Below, one piece after another: positions 18,526 through 28,805 of a DNA stretch of 64,000 nucleotides. How positions within the stretch are numbered: the stretch's first letter is position 1; each line of letters begins with the position of its first letter. The DNA is from Streptomyces sp. JJ38. GTDB taxonomy: Bacteria; Actinomycetota; Actinomycetes; Streptomycetales; Streptomycetaceae. The position numbers and the translations under genes are program-made. The notes beneath the pieces were generated by a model. It did no database searches. It was not told the DNA's origin and worked only from the letters and a program-made list of their open reading frames with translations. The DNA lies in assembly GCF_019303475.1 (NCBI RefSeq), contig NZ_JABLSI010000023.1:27970-91969 (forward strand), in the 5' to 3' direction.

Positions 18526-19593
18526 ATGCTCGATCCACTCGCCGCCGTGCGGACTCCGCAGGACCCGGCCTGCGACGTGTATCTGACCGGGACCGTCTTC
18601 CTGGACATCGTCTTCACCGGCCTGGACTCCGCGCCGGTGCGGGGCACCGAGTCCTGGGCGCGCGGCATGGGGTCCAGCCCCGGCGGCGTCGCGAACATGG
18701 CCACCGCGCTCGCCCGCCTGGGCCTGCGCACCTGGCTCTCGGCGGCCTTCGGCGACGATGTGTACGGCGCGTACTGCTGGGAGGAGCTGAGCCAGGGCGA
18801 GGGCGTGGACCTCTCCCTGTCGCGCACGGTGCCGGGCTGGCACTCCCCGGTGACCGTGTCCATGGCGTACGAGGGCGAGCGCACGATGGTCTCGCACGGG
18901 CACGAGGCACCGCCCCGGCAGGCGCCGCCCGTCGACCCGCCGCCGACCCGCGCGGCGGTGGCCTCGCTGACGCCGGGCGTCGGCCAGGCGTGGATCGCCC
19001 GGGCGGCGGAGCGGGGCGCCCGGGTCTTCGCCGACGTCGGCTGGGACGGCACCGGCCGCTGGGACCTCGCAGCCCTCCCCGACCTCCGGTACTGCGAGGC
19101 CTTCCTGCCCAACGCGGAGGAGGCCGTCCGCTACACCCGCACCACCTGCCCGCGCGCCGCCGCCCGGGCACTGGCCGAGCACGTGCCGCTCGCCGTGGTG
19201 ACGCTGGGCCCCGAGGGCGCCTACGCGGCCGACGGGCGGACGGGGGAGACGGCCGAGGTGCCGGGCATCGCGGTGGAGGCCCTGGACACCACGGGCGCGG
19301 GCGACGTGTTCGTGGCCGGGTTCGTCATGGCCTCCCTCGCCGAGTGGCCCCTCGCCGACCGGCTCGCCTTCGCCGGGCTCGCGGCCGCCCTGTCGGTGCG
19401 GCACTTCGGCGGTTCACTGTCCGCGCCGAGCTGGGCGGAGATCGCGGCCTGGTGCCACCGCGTCCACGCCTGCCCCGCCACCGACTCCGGCACGGCGTGC
19501 CGCTACGCCTTCCTCCGTCGACTGCTCACCGACGGTGAGGGCGTCGCTCCGCTGCGCCGCGCGGTCCCCACGATCGGGTTCCCGCGTCGGTGA
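18526..19593 (+). CDS. PfkB-family carbohydrate kinase
   Basis: This 355-residue ribokinase-like enzyme phosphorylates a sugar or nucleoside. The N-terminal PfkB signature is GGVANMATALARLGL. The C-terminal anion-hole and catalytic motif is DTTGAGDVFVAGF, where the Asp is the base. Residues after about 300 form a family-untypical tail rich in Cys and His (WCHRVHACPATDSGTAC). It is divergent from the GH4 enzyme, suggesting joint use of a glycoside: hydrolysis plus phosphorylation. The substrate is unknown. Confidence 0.9.
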   Translation: MLDPLAAVRTPQDPACDVYLTGTVFLDIVFTGLDSAPVRGTESWARGMGSSPGGVANMATALARLGLRTWLSAAFGDDVYGAYCWEELSQGEGVDLSLSRTVPGWHSPVTVSMAYEGERTMVSHGHEAPPRQAPPVDPPPTRAAVASLTPGVGQAWIARAAERGARVFADVGWDGTGRWDLAALPDLRYCEAFLPNAEEAVRYTRTTCPRAAARALAEHVPLAVVTLGPEGAYAADGRTGETAEVPGIAVEALDTTGAGDVFVAGFVMASLAEWPLADRLAFAGLAAALSVRHFGGSLSAPSWAEIAAWCHRVHACPATDSGTACRYAFLRRLLTDGEGVAPLRRAVPTIGFPRR

Positions 19594-19602
19594 GCGTCCG
19601 GC

Positions 19603-21285
19603 TCAGCACACCGTGCCGGCGGGCACGGGACGCAACGCGACGAGGTACCGGTCGACGTTCCGCGTGACGCACGTGCCACTGCGTCCGTAGGCGGTGTGCC
19701 CGAGCCCCTCGTAGGTCAGCAGCATGCCGCCGGGGAACTGCTCGGCCAGACTGACGGCCTCCTCGTATGGGGTCGCCGGGTCCCCCGTGGTCCCGACCAC
19801 GAGCACCGGGGGAACGCCCTCCGCCCGTACCTTGTGCGGGCGTCCGGTCCCGGAGGGCCAGCTCTTGCAGGTCAGCTCCGTCAGCACCCCCGAGGTGCCG
19901 TAGAGACCGGCCGCGTCGTGCGCGTCCTCCAGCGCGTCCCAGTAAGCCCGGTCGTCACGCGGGTGAGGGACGTCCAGGCAGTTGACGGCTGTCAGGGCCG
20001 CGTACTCGTTGTCACCGGGCACCGGGTCGACGGGGGCCCCGTCGCCGTCGCCGTCCGTCGAGGCCGTCGCCCCGTCCCCGGCTTCGGCCTCCCCGGCTTC
20101 GGCCTCCCCGGGCTCGGTTTCCCCGGGCTCGGCTTCCTCGGCCTCCTCGTACTGCAGAGCGGCCAGCATCGTCCCGTCTCCCGACGCCGCCGCGGACAGG
20201 GCCTCGGAGAGGCCCTCCCACTGGCTCTCCGGGTTGTACATGGCCAGCGTGACCACGTTCAGTACCCCGGTGGCGTCGAGCCCGATGTCGCCGCCGTCCA
20301 CGGGCAGGGGGCTGTGGGCGGCCCGCTCGTACAGCCCGTTGACCAGATTCCGTATGCCCGCGGGCGTCGCGGCGGGACAGGAGTCTCCGACGAGATCGGC
20401 GCAGCGCTCGGCGTAGTCCTCGACGGCCCTCCGGAAGCCGAGAGACTGGCTCGTCGCACGTTCCTCCCAGTCGAGCGACGGGTCGACGGCCCCGTCCAGC
20501 ACCATGGCGCGGACCCGGTGCGGGAACTGCTCGGCGTACGAGGTGCCCAGGCTGGTGCCGTACGACCAGCCGAGGTAGTTGAGCTTCTTCTCACCGAGTG
20601 CGGCCCGCAGCACGTCCAGGTCGCGTGCGACGTCTGCGGTGCCCACGTGCGGCAGGATGTCGCCGCTGTGCTTCCGGCACGCCTCGGCTTCGGCCTGTGC
20701 AGCCGAGACGGCCGCCGCCTGCTCCTCCGCCGTCCTCGGGTACAGCGCCTGCGTTCCGGCCGGAAAATCATCCTCGTCCACCGCCCCGCCGCTGTCGCCC
20801 TCCTTCCCCTCGCAGGTCAGAGCCGGGGAGCTCGCCCCGACACCCCGCGGATCGAAGGAGACGACATCGAAGTGCTCGCGCGTCGAGGCGCCCAGGGACT
20901 CGGCCGTTCCCTCCTCCAGCAGGCTGGCCACGCCGGAGGCGCCGGGGCCGCCCGGGTTGACCACGAGGGCGCCGACGCGCCTGTCCGGGTCGGCCGTGGC
21001 CGCCCGCGCCACCGGCAGGACGAACGTCCGGCCGTCCTGCGGGTGCGCGTAGTCCATCGGGACCGTCAGCTGCGCGCACTGGTACGTGCCGCATTCGGTC
21101 CAGTCCAGCTTCTGGCGGTAGAACGACGCGAGCTCCGGCCGGTCGGCGGGGTCGGGGGCCGCCGAGGACCGGGGCCGGTCCGGGCGGTCCGGGGACGCCG
21201 AGGTGCAGCCGGACAGTGAGAGGGGGACGAGGACGCTCAGGGCCGCGGTGACGGCGAGGCCCCGGCGGCGGATGGCACGGTTCAA
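19603..21285 (-). CDS. Secreted lipoprotein alpha/beta hydrolase, tripeptidyl aminopeptidase-like
   Basis: The 560-residue exported serine hydrolase resembles Streptomyces SlpD/SlpE and Tap tripeptidyl aminopeptidases. The signal peptide ends in lipobox LSGC near residue 27. The oxyanion segment NPGGPGASG, DPRGVG, the nucleophile elbow GWSYGTSLG and a C-terminal TAP-like part with GHTAYG follow. An acidic Glu/Ala/Gly/Pro insertion around residues 385-415 is encoded by 15-bp tandem repeats and is not typical of the family. It lies 84 bases downstream of the histidine kinase on the same strand, so it may be controlled by that two-component system. Confidence 0.9.
   Translation of the reverse strand: MNRAIRRRGLAVTAALSVLVPLSLSGCTSASPDRPDRPRSSAAPDPADRPELASFYRQKLDWTECGTYQCAQLTVPMDYAHPQDGRTFVLPVARAATADPDRRVGALVVNPGGPGASGVASLLEEGTAESLGASTREHFDVVSFDPRGVGASSPALTCEGKEGDSGGAVDEDDFPAGTQALYPRTAEEQAAAVSAAQAEAEACRKHSGDILPHVGTADVARDLDVLRAALGEKKLNYLGWSYGTSLGTSYAEQFPHRVRAMVLDGAVDPSLDWEERATSQSLGFRRAVEDYAERCADLVGDSCPAATPAGIRNLVNGLYERAAHSPLPVDGGDIGLDATGVLNVVTLAMYNPESQWEGLSEALSAAASGDGTMLAALQYEEAEEAEPGETEPGEAEAGEAEAGDGATASTDGDGDGAPVDPVPGDNEYAALTAVNCLDVPHPRDDRAYWDALEDAHDAAGLYGTSGVLTELTCKSWPSGTGRPHKVRAEGVPPVLVVGTTGDPATPYEEAVSLAEQFPGGMLLTYEGLGHTAYGRSGTCVTRNVDRYLVALRPVPAGTVC
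20081..20140 (-). repeat. Four 15-bp tandem repeats inside the hydrolase gene
   Basis: The units start at 20081, 20096, 20111 and 20126. The first two are identical (GCTTCGGCCTCCCCG on the plus strand) and the others differ at a few bases. They keep the frame and encode GEAEA/GETEP-like pentapeptides, so the length may vary between strains. Confidence 0.85.
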
Positions 21286-21369
21286 CGAGACGCTCCTTCG
21301 AGCTGTCGGTCGGTCGACCAGAGCATCGCCGCGCCATGCTGAGGATTCGGTGAGGAAAGGCCCCGCCCG

Positions 21370-22707
21370 TCAGCCGTTCCGGGGGAGCCGGAGCACGAAT
21401 CGGGCACCCCCGTGCTCCGGCCGGGCCGCGATGAGGCGACCGCCGTGCGCATGGGCCACCCACGAGGCGATGGACAGCCCGAGCCCGGTGGAGCCGGACC
21501 CGCTGCGGAACCGTTCGAACAGGGTGTCGTCCCCGACCTGGGGTGGCAGTCCGGGACCGGAGTCCTCGACGGTCACCGTGCCGTCCTGGCGGACGTCGAC
21601 CAGCACGTCGGCGCCCTCGCCCGGCGCGTGGCCGTGGGTGAGGGCGTTGTCCAGCAGGTTCGCCACCGCGCGCCGTAGAAGCTCGGGATCCGCCACGACG
21701 ATGGTCTCCTGCGCCCGTACCGTCACCCGATGTCTCTCCGTGGGCGCCTCGGCGACCACGGCCTCCACCAACTGGTCCAGCCGCAGCGGCTCCCGGTCGG
21801 GGGTCACGACGCCGGTCATCAGCCGGGCACGAGTGAGCAGCCCGTCCACCAGGTCGCCCATCGACTTCGCCAGCCGATGGGAGCGCCGCAGCACTTCCGT
21901 GGGGTCCGTGTCGCCGCGGAGCGCGGTCTCGGCGAGCGTGCGCAGGGAGGCGGCCGGGGTGCGCAGGTCGTGAGCCGCATCGGCGAGGAAGGTCTCCTGC
22001 CGGCTGAGTGCCGTCAGCGCGGGGCGTACGGCGCGTCCGGACAGCATGTGGCCGACGGCGGCCGACAGGCACACGAGCACGGCGCAGCCGGCCGCCACCG
22101 ACCGGGTGAACCGTTCGTGGTCCGCCCGCTGGGCGGTGGCCTCGGAGACCATCACGAGGGCGCCCTGCGGCTGCTCGTACTCCTCCTCCAGCGCGTAGAA
22201 CGCCAGGGCGAACACCCGTACGGGCGCGCCGTCGGACGCGTGCCGGTCGGCTCCCGCGACGTCCCCGACGCGCACGGCGGACGTCGCGACCTCCCGCAGG
22301 TCCGGGCTGGCCACGGACAGGCAGGGCTGGTCCGGGGCGTGCTCGACGGACAGTTCCACCTCGGGGGCGTCGGCGTCCGCGTCCGCCGACCAGCCCTCGG
22401 CGGTGAACACCGTCAGCGGCGGGCACGTGGTGCCCATGGTGTCGAGGAGGACGCCGACGTCGAGCCCGCCCGCCTCGTCGGCCTCCAGCAGCCCCAGGGC
22501 CCAGCTGAGATCGGCGTTCATCGTGTGGTCGAGTTGTTCGCGCCACCGCGCGTCGTCGCCGCGCACGGCGAAAACGGCCATCGCGACGAGGCCGGCGGCG
22601 CTGGTGAGCGCGAACACCAGGGTGATGCGGCGCCGCAGGCGCCGCACTCGCTGGGCGGGTGTCGGAGTGCGCACCCGTCGCAGGCGGGCGTCCAGAGGCC
22701 GTTTCAC
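21370..22707 (-). CDS. Sensor histidine kinase
   Basis: This membrane-bound kinase has 445 residues. One transmembrane segment lies near residues 28-48, then an extracytoplasmic domain of about 160 residues, then a second segment near 210-230. The H-box is AAHDLRTPAASLR, the N-box NLLDNALTHG, the G1 box EDSGPGLPP and the G2 box GSTGLGLSIA. It starts at GTG 22707, overlapping the response-regulator stop by 4 nt (GTGA). An in-frame longer start is less likely given this coupling. The two cysteines in the sensor domain (TTCPPL, QPCLSV) could form a disulfide. The signal is unknown. Confidence 0.93.
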   Translation of the reverse strand: MKRPLDARLRRVRTPTPAQRVRRLRRRITLVFALTSAAGLVAMAVFAVRGDDARWREQLDHTMNADLSWALGLLEADEAGGLDVGVLLDTMGTTCPPLTVFTAEGWSADADADAPEVELSVEHAPDQPCLSVASPDLREVATSAVRVGDVAGADRHASDGAPVRVFALAFYALEEEYEQPQGALVMVSEATAQRADHERFTRSVAAGCAVLVCLSAAVGHMLSGRAVRPALTALSRQETFLADAAHDLRTPAASLRTLAETALRGDTDPTEVLRRSHRLAKSMGDLVDGLLTRARLMTGVVTPDREPLRLDQLVEAVVAEAPTERHRVTVRAQETIVVADPELLRRAVANLLDNALTHGHAPGEGADVLVDVRQDGTVTVEDSGPGLPPQVGDDTLFERFRSGSGSTGLGLSIASWVAHAHGGRLIAARPEHGGARFVLRLPRNG

Positions 22708-23372
22708 GTGCCCGGCGGAGCCAAGCGGTAGCCGACTCCGCGGACGGTGTGGATGAGGGGAGGCTCGCCCAGCTTGCGCCGCAGTTGGGACACGAGCACC
22801 TCCACGACGTTGGACCGCGGCTCCGCCATCTCGTCCCAGCACCGCTCTATCAGCTCGGTCCGGGAGACGGCCTGGTCGGCCCGGGAGGCCAGCAGCTCGG
22901 CTACCGCGAACTCGCGCGGGGTGAGCGACAGCAGGACGCCCGCGCGTCGCACCTGCCGTCGGGCGGTGTCCACCTCCAGGTCGGCGACACACTGGAGCGC
23001 TGGCCGCACGGCCTGCGAACGGCGGCACAGGCTGCGTACCCGGGCGACGAGTTCGGGCACGGCGAACGGTTTGACCAGGTAGTCGTCGCCCCCGCGGGCG
23101 AAGCCCTCCACCCGGTCGTCCACCGTGTCGCGCGCGGTGAGGAACAGCACCGGTACGGACCGCCCGTCACGCCGCAACGATTCCACGTAGGCCGCCGCGT
23201 CGCCGGACGGCAGCATCCGGTCGAACACCGCGCAGTCGTAGGCGGTCACGAAGAGCGCCTCGTCGGCTCCGGGCAGGTCGGATGCCTCGTCGACGGCCAG
23301 GCCCCCGCTGCGCAGGGCCGCGGCCACACCGAAGCGGAGATCGTCGTCGTCCTCGACCAGCAGTACACGCAC
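22704..23372 (-). CDS. OmpR/PhoB-family response regulator
   Basis: This two-component regulator has 222 residues. The receiver domain has the acidic pocket at EDDDD (7-11), phospho-acceptor Asp51, Thr79 and Lys101. The C-terminal winged-helix DNA-binding domain contains SLTPREFAVAELL and ends in HTVRGVGYRLA. I place the start at GTG 23372, right at the first receiver strand. It forms an operon with the overlapping kinase gene and probably the peptidase beyond it, and is divergent from phoH. Confidence 0.94.
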   Translation of the reverse strand: MRVLLVEDDDDLRFGVAAALRSGGLAVDEASDLPGADEALFVTAYDCAVFDRMLPSGDAAAYVESLRRDGRSVPVLFLTARDTVDDRVEGFARGGDDYLVKPFAVPELVARVRSLCRRSQAVRPALQCVADLEVDTARRQVRRAGVLLSLTPREFAVAELLASRADQAVSRTELIERCWDEMAEPRSNVVEVLVSQLRRKLGEPPLIHTVRGVGYRLAPPGT

Positions 23373-23485
23373 CCCGTAACGATAGAGCCGGTAAATCGGG
23401 TGGGCGTGCCGCCCCGTCGGCGTAACCTGGGTAGCGCAACGCATCGCCGCGACAGAGAGGGATGAGCAAGGCCCAGAGCCGGCCC

Positions 23486-24517
<1,032 letters not shown>

Positions 24518-24563
24518 GCTGCGCGCACCGCAGACCGAGACGACGGAGAGCATCAGCGAGCAC

Positions 24564-25061
24564 ATGTCCATCGACGTGAACAACGAGTCCGGGCAGGACG
24601 TCGACGAGGAGGCGCTCCTCGACATCGCCCGGTACGCCCTCGCCCGGATGCGCATCCATCCGTTGTCCGAGCTGTCGGTGATCGTGGTGGACTCCGCCGC
24701 CATGGAGCGCCTCCACGTGCAGTGGATGGACCTTCCGGGGCCGACGGACGTCATGTCCTTCCCGATGGACGAGCTGCGTCCGCCCGCGAAGGACGAGGAG
24801 GAGGCCCCCCAGGGGCTGCTCGGCGACATCGTGCTGTGCCCCGAGGTCGCGGCGCGCCAGGCCGAGCAGGCCCCGACGGGGCACACCACGGACGAGGAGC
24901 TCCAGCTCCTCACCGTGCACGGCGTGCTGCACCTGCTCGGGTACGACCACGAGGCGCCCGGGGAGAAGGCCGAGATGTTCGGCCTCCAGCAGGCCATCGT
25001 GGACGGCTGGCGGGCGGAGCGGGGCCTCACCGGGCCCTCACCGGCCCCCACCTTCACCTGA
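24564..25061 (+). CDS. ybeY: Endoribonuclease YbeY (rRNA maturation)
   Basis: This single-strand-specific metal-dependent RNase matures 16S rRNA 3' ends and degrades defective 70S ribosomes. The 165-residue product contains the zinc-binding signature [12 protein letters not shown] and the upstream block [11 protein letters not shown] followed by GDIVLCPE. It follows phoH by 46 bases and precedes the CNNM protein by 13 bases, a conserved phoH-ybeY-corC-era order. Confidence 0.97.
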   Translation: MSIDVNNESGQDVDEEALLDIARYALARMRIHPLSELSVIVVDSAAMERLHVQWMDLPGPTDVMSFPMDELRPPAKDEEEAPQGLLGDIVLCPEVAARQAEQAPTGHTTDEELQLLTVHGVLHLLGYDHEAPGEKAEMFGLQQAIVDGWRAERGLTGPSPAPTFT

Positions 25062-25074
25062 GGCCGGGCGGACG

Positions 25075-26388
25075 ATGGCCGAGATCCTCACCGTCGCGGT
25101 CACCCTGACCGTGCTCGCCTGGCTGGCCGCCTGCGCCGAGGCCGGGCTCTCCCGGGCGACGGGCTTCCGGGCCGAGCAGGCGGTGCGCAGCGGCCGGCGC
25201 GGCAGCGACCGGCTGGCCGCCGTCGCCGCCGACCCGGTCCGCTACCTGAACCTGGCCATGCTGCTGCGGGTGGCCTCCGAGATGGCCGCCGGCGTCCTCG
25301 TCACCTACGCCTGCCTGCGCTACTTCGCCGAGCCCTGGCAGGCGCTCGTGGTCGCCATGGGCGTCATGGTGCTCGTCTCCTTCGTGGCCGTCGGCGTCTC
25401 CCCGCGCACGATCGGCATCCAGCATCCGCTGAACACCGCCACGGCCGCCGCCTACGTGCTGCTGCCGCTCGCCCGGGTACTCGGCCCGCTGCCCCAGCTG
25501 CTGATCCTCCTGGGCAACGCGCTCACCCCCGGCAAGGGCTTCCGCAAGGGGCCGTTCGCCTCGGAGGCCGAGCTGCGGGCCATGGTGGACCTGGCCGAGT
25601 CGGAGTCGCTGATCGAGGACGAGGAGCGCCGCATGGTGCACTCCGTCTTCCAGCTCGGCGACACCCTCGTGCGGGAGGTCATGGTCCCGCGCACCGACCT
25701 GGTGTCCATCGAGCGGTTCAAGACCATCCGGCAGGCCCTCACCCTGGCTCTGCGCTCCGGCTTCTCGCGCATCCCCGTCACGGGCGAGAACGAGGACGAC
25801 GTCGTCGGGATGGTGTACCTGAAGGACCTGGCCCGCAAGGTCCACATCAGCCGTGAGGCCGAGTCCGAGCTGGTGTCCACGGCGATGCGCCCGGCCGCGT
25901 TCGTCCCGGACACGAAGAACGCCGGGGACCTGCTGCGGGAGATGCAGACCGAGCGCAATCACGTGGCCGTCGTCATCGACGAGTACGGCTCCACGGCCGG
26001 GATCGTCACCATCGAGGACATCCTTGAGGAGATCGTCGGCGAGATCACCGACGAGTACGACCGCGAGCTGCCGCCCGTCGAGGAGCTGGGCGACGGCCGG
26101 TTCCGCGTCACCGCCCGCCTGGACATCGGCGACCTGGGCGAGCTCTACGGCCTGCCGGACCTCGACGACGAGGACGTGGAGACGGTCGGCGGTCTGCTGG
26201 CCAAGCTCCTCGGCCGGGTGCCCATCGCGGGCGCCGCGGTGGTGGTCGACCTCTCCGAGGAGCCCGCCGACCCGCGGCTCGCCGGGCTCCGGCTCACCGC
26301 GGAGTCCACGGCGGGCCGGCGCAACCGCATCGACCGTGTCCTGGTCGAGCGTGTCGACGCCGAGCAGCCGGACGACGACGGGGAGTAG
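25075..26388 (+). CDS. CNNM/CorC-type hemolysin-family membrane protein
   Basis: This 437-residue membrane protein has an N-terminal DUF21/CNNM transmembrane domain of about three or four helices (residues 1-150). A CBS pair follows, starting near ERRMVHSVFQLGDTLVREVM and including VVIDEYGSTAGIVTIEDILE. The C-terminal CorC_HlyC domain includes RVTARLDIGDL. Relatives act in Mg2+/Co2+ homeostasis; hemolysin is a historic name. It is probably co-transcribed with ybeY. Confidence 0.93.
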   Translation: MAEILTVAVTLTVLAWLAACAEAGLSRATGFRAEQAVRSGRRGSDRLAAVAADPVRYLNLAMLLRVASEMAAGVLVTYACLRYFAEPWQALVVAMGVMVLVSFVAVGVSPRTIGIQHPLNTATAAAYVLLPLARVLGPLPQLLILLGNALTPGKGFRKGPFASEAELRAMVDLAESESLIEDEERRMVHSVFQLGDTLVREVMVPRTDLVSIERFKTIRQALTLALRSGFSRIPVTGENEDDVVGMVYLKDLARKVHISREAESELVSTAMRPAAFVPDTKNAGDLLREMQTERNHVAVVIDEYGSTAGIVTIEDILEEIVGEITDEYDRELPPVEELGDGRFRVTARLDIGDLGELYGLPDLDDEDVETVGGLLAKLLGRVPIAGAAVVVDLSEEPADPRLAGLRLTAESTAGRRNRIDRVLVERVDAEQPDDDGE

Positions 26389-26462
26389 CCCGGAGCGCCA
26401 CCCTTCACCCGGCCGGGTGAACGCCCCTGGCCGCGGCCGCGCCCGCGTGCCGCCATGGACCC

Positions 26463-27233
26463 ATGCACGCGTACCTGCGGCACCTTCGTTCGGGCCCGAT
26501 CCGCGCCGCGCTCGTCCTGGCCCTGTTGGCCGGGCCGGGCTCGCTGGCGGCCGGTTGCGCGGGGAGCACCGGTCCCGGCGGACAGCCGGGCACACCGGGC
26601 CTCGCGGCGGGACCGCTGAGCGAGGAGCGGCTGCGGCTCGCCGTGCTGAGCCTCGCCGACCTGCCCGCCGGCTGGGCCGCCGACACCCCCGACGCCGCCC
26701 GGAGGCGCGGCATCGGCGTGCCCGAGCCCGCGGAGGGGCCCTGCCGGGCCCTCTTCCGGGACCCGCCCGGCACCGGCGGCCTGGCCCGGTTCGCCCGTAC
26801 CGAGGTCGGCCCGTTCGTCGTCGCGCGCACCGGCACGCACGCGGGGGTCGACGACGCCCGGAACGCCCTCGCCTCCTTCCGCGCCGCCGCGGGGCAGTGT
26901 CCCGCCTTCCCGGTCACCGAGGGCCCGGACGCGGGCGGCCGCGAGGTCATGTACCACGCCGAGACGCTGGACGCGCCGCGGCTCGGGGACGAGAGCGTGG
27001 TCGTGCGCTTCGTGCGGACGGAGTCCGGGAGCCGCGCGGGCACCGTCGTCTCCGAGGCCGTCTACGCCCGTCTCGGCGCCCACACCGTGCACCTCGCCCG
27101 CGCGGGGCGGGAGGACTCCGACGCCCGCGGCATCGTGCCCCTCGCCCGGCTGGCGCTGGAGAAGCTGCGCACCGTCGCCGCGGGCGGCACGCCCTCACCC
27201 GCCGGCTCCTTCCCGGGCGCGACCCGGCTGTGA
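26463..27233 (+). CDS. Putative lipoprotein of unknown function
   Basis: The 256-residue product has a signal peptide with lipobox LAAGC (Cys about residue 31), so it should be anchored to the outer face of the membrane. Residues 50-230 form a globular region beginning LRLAVLSLADLPAGW. That motif recalls PknH-sensor-like or other extracellular actinobacterial lipoprotein domains; I cannot assign it more closely. It lies in the conserved ybeY-era block. Confidence 0.75.
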   Translation: MHAYLRHLRSGPIRAALVLALLAGPGSLAAGCAGSTGPGGQPGTPGLAAGPLSEERLRLAVLSLADLPAGWAADTPDAARRRGIGVPEPAEGPCRALFRDPPGTGGLARFARTEVGPFVVARTGTHAGVDDARNALASFRAAAGQCPAFPVTEGPDAGGREVMYHAETLDAPRLGDESVVVRFVRTESGSRAGTVVSEAVYARLGAHTVHLARAGREDSDARGIVPLARLALEKLRTVAAGGTPSPAGSFPGATRL

Positions 27234-27320
27234 GCGCCCCGGCGGGCCCGGCGGTGGGCGGGCCGTGCCTCCGCTCACCGGCAAGCCGGGGCCGTCCACG
27301 GCCCCAGTAAGCTCAAGGTC

Positions 27321-27671
27321 ATGACTGACGCCCAGGCCATCGATCCCGAGGACCGCAAGATCATCACGCTGGCGCGCAGCGCCCGCGCCCGCAACTCCGT
27401 CCCCGAGGGTGCCGCCGTCCGCGACGAGACCGGCCGCACCTACGTCGCCAGCACGGTGACGCTGCCCTCGCTGGAGCTGACGGCGCTCCAGACCGCCGTC
27501 GCGATGGCCGTGGCCTCCGGCGCGCGGTCCCTGGAGGCCGCCGCGGTCGTCTCCGACGCCGGCACGCTGCCCGGCACCGACCTCGCCGCCGTCGCCGACC
27601 TGGGCGGAACGACGCCGGTCCTGCTGGCCGCCCCCGACGGCACCCTGAGCGCCACACTCACCGCGGGCTGA
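27321..27671 (+). CDS. Cytidine-deaminase-like protein without zinc ligands
   Basis: The 116-residue protein aligns by eye with the cytidine deaminase fold (LELTALQTAVAMAVASGA where active enzymes have a CAE motif plus helix). Genes at this locus are often labelled cytidine deaminase. However, the product contains no cysteine and no histidine at all, so it cannot hold the catalytic zinc and is unlikely to deaminate. A structural or regulatory role is possible. It sits directly upstream of era. Confidence 0.8.
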   Translation: MTDAQAIDPEDRKIITLARSARARNSVPEGAAVRDETGRTYVASTVTLPSLELTALQTAVAMAVASGARSLEAAAVVSDAGTLPGTDLAAVADLGGTTPVLLAAPDGTLSATLTAG

Positions 27672-27820
27672 CCGGCCTCGCCTCCCGGGCCGGTGAGCCT
27701 GCCGGCGGCCGAGACGCCCGAGGCGAGCGAGCCGACGGGCGCGCCGGTGTCGACGCGTGTCGCCGCCGGGTCACAGCACCCGGCGGCGAACCCAGCTCGG
27801 AGAGGAGGGACAATGGGGGG

Positions 27821-28753
27821 ATGACCAGCCCTTCCCGCCCGCCGCACCGTGCCGGCTTCGCCTGCTTCGTCGGCCGCCCCAACGCCGGCAAGTCGACCCT
27901 GACCAACGCACTCGTGGGCACGAAGGTCGCCATCACCTCGAACCGGCCCCAGACCACCCGGCACACCGTGCGCGGCATCGTGCACCGCGAGGACGCGCAG
28001 CTCGTCCTCGTCGACACCCCCGGGCTGCACAAGCCGCGCACGCTGTTGGGGGAGCGGCTCAACGACGTCGTCCGCACCACCTGGGCCGAGGTGGACGTCA
28101 TCGGGTTCTGCCTCCCGGCCGATCAGAAGACCGGCCCGGGTGACCGCTTCATCGCCGCCGAGCTGGCCAAGCTCAAGCGCACTCCCAAGGTCGCGGTGGT
28201 CACGAAGACGGACCTGGTGGACTCCAAGACGCTGGCGGCCCAGCTCGTGGCCGTCGACCGGCTGGGCCGGGAGCTGGGCATCGAGTGGGCCGAGATCGTG
28301 CCGGTCTCGGCCACGGCGGGCAGCCAGGTCTCGCTGCTGGCGGATCTGCTGGCGCCGATGCTGCCGGAGAGCCCGCCGCTCTACCCCGACGGCGATCTCA
28401 CGGACGAGCCGGAGCAGGTCATGGTCGCCGAGCTGATCCGGGAGGCCGCGCTGGAGGGGGTACGCGACGAACTGCCGCACTCCATCGCCGTCGTCGTCGA
28501 GGAGATGCTGCCGCGCGAGGACCGCCCCGCCGACAAGCCGTTGCTGGACATCCACGCCAACCTGTTCATCGAGCGGCCCAGCCAGAAGGGCATCGTCATC
28601 GGCCCGGGCGGCAAGCGGCTCAAGGAGGTCGGCAGCCGCTCGCGCAAGCACATCGAGGCGCTGCTGGGCACCCCCGTCTTCCTCGACCTGCATGTGAAGG
28701 TCGCCAAGGACTGGCAGCGGGACCCGAAGCAGCTCCGCCGCCTGGGCTTCTGA
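27821..28753 (+). CDS. era: GTPase Era
   Basis: Era is an essential GTPase that binds the 16S rRNA 3' end and assists 30S assembly. The 310-residue product has G1 GRPNAGKST, G2 region QTTRHTVRG, G3 DTPG and G4 TKTD. The C-terminal KH domain has IVIGPGGKRLKEVGSRSR and the terminal KDWQRDPKQLRRLGF. GAGGAGGG about 15 bases upstream and a G-run nearer the ATG serve as ribosome-binding region. It fits functionally with ybeY upstream. Confidence 0.97.
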   Translation: MTSPSRPPHRAGFACFVGRPNAGKSTLTNALVGTKVAITSNRPQTTRHTVRGIVHREDAQLVLVDTPGLHKPRTLLGERLNDVVRTTWAEVDVIGFCLPADQKTGPGDRFIAAELAKLKRTPKVAVVTKTDLVDSKTLAAQLVAVDRLGRELGIEWAEIVPVSATAGSQVSLLADLLAPMLPESPPLYPDGDLTDEPEQVMVAELIREAALEGVRDELPHSIAVVVEEMLPREDRPADKPLLDIHANLFIERPSQKGIVIGPGGKRLKEVGSRSRKHIEALLGTPVFLDLHVKVAKDWQRDPKQLRRLGF

Positions 28754-28805
28754 ACGGCACCCGGGGCCTGCCGTCAGGCGGTGGGAGCCGTGCCCGCGGG
28801 TGGGC

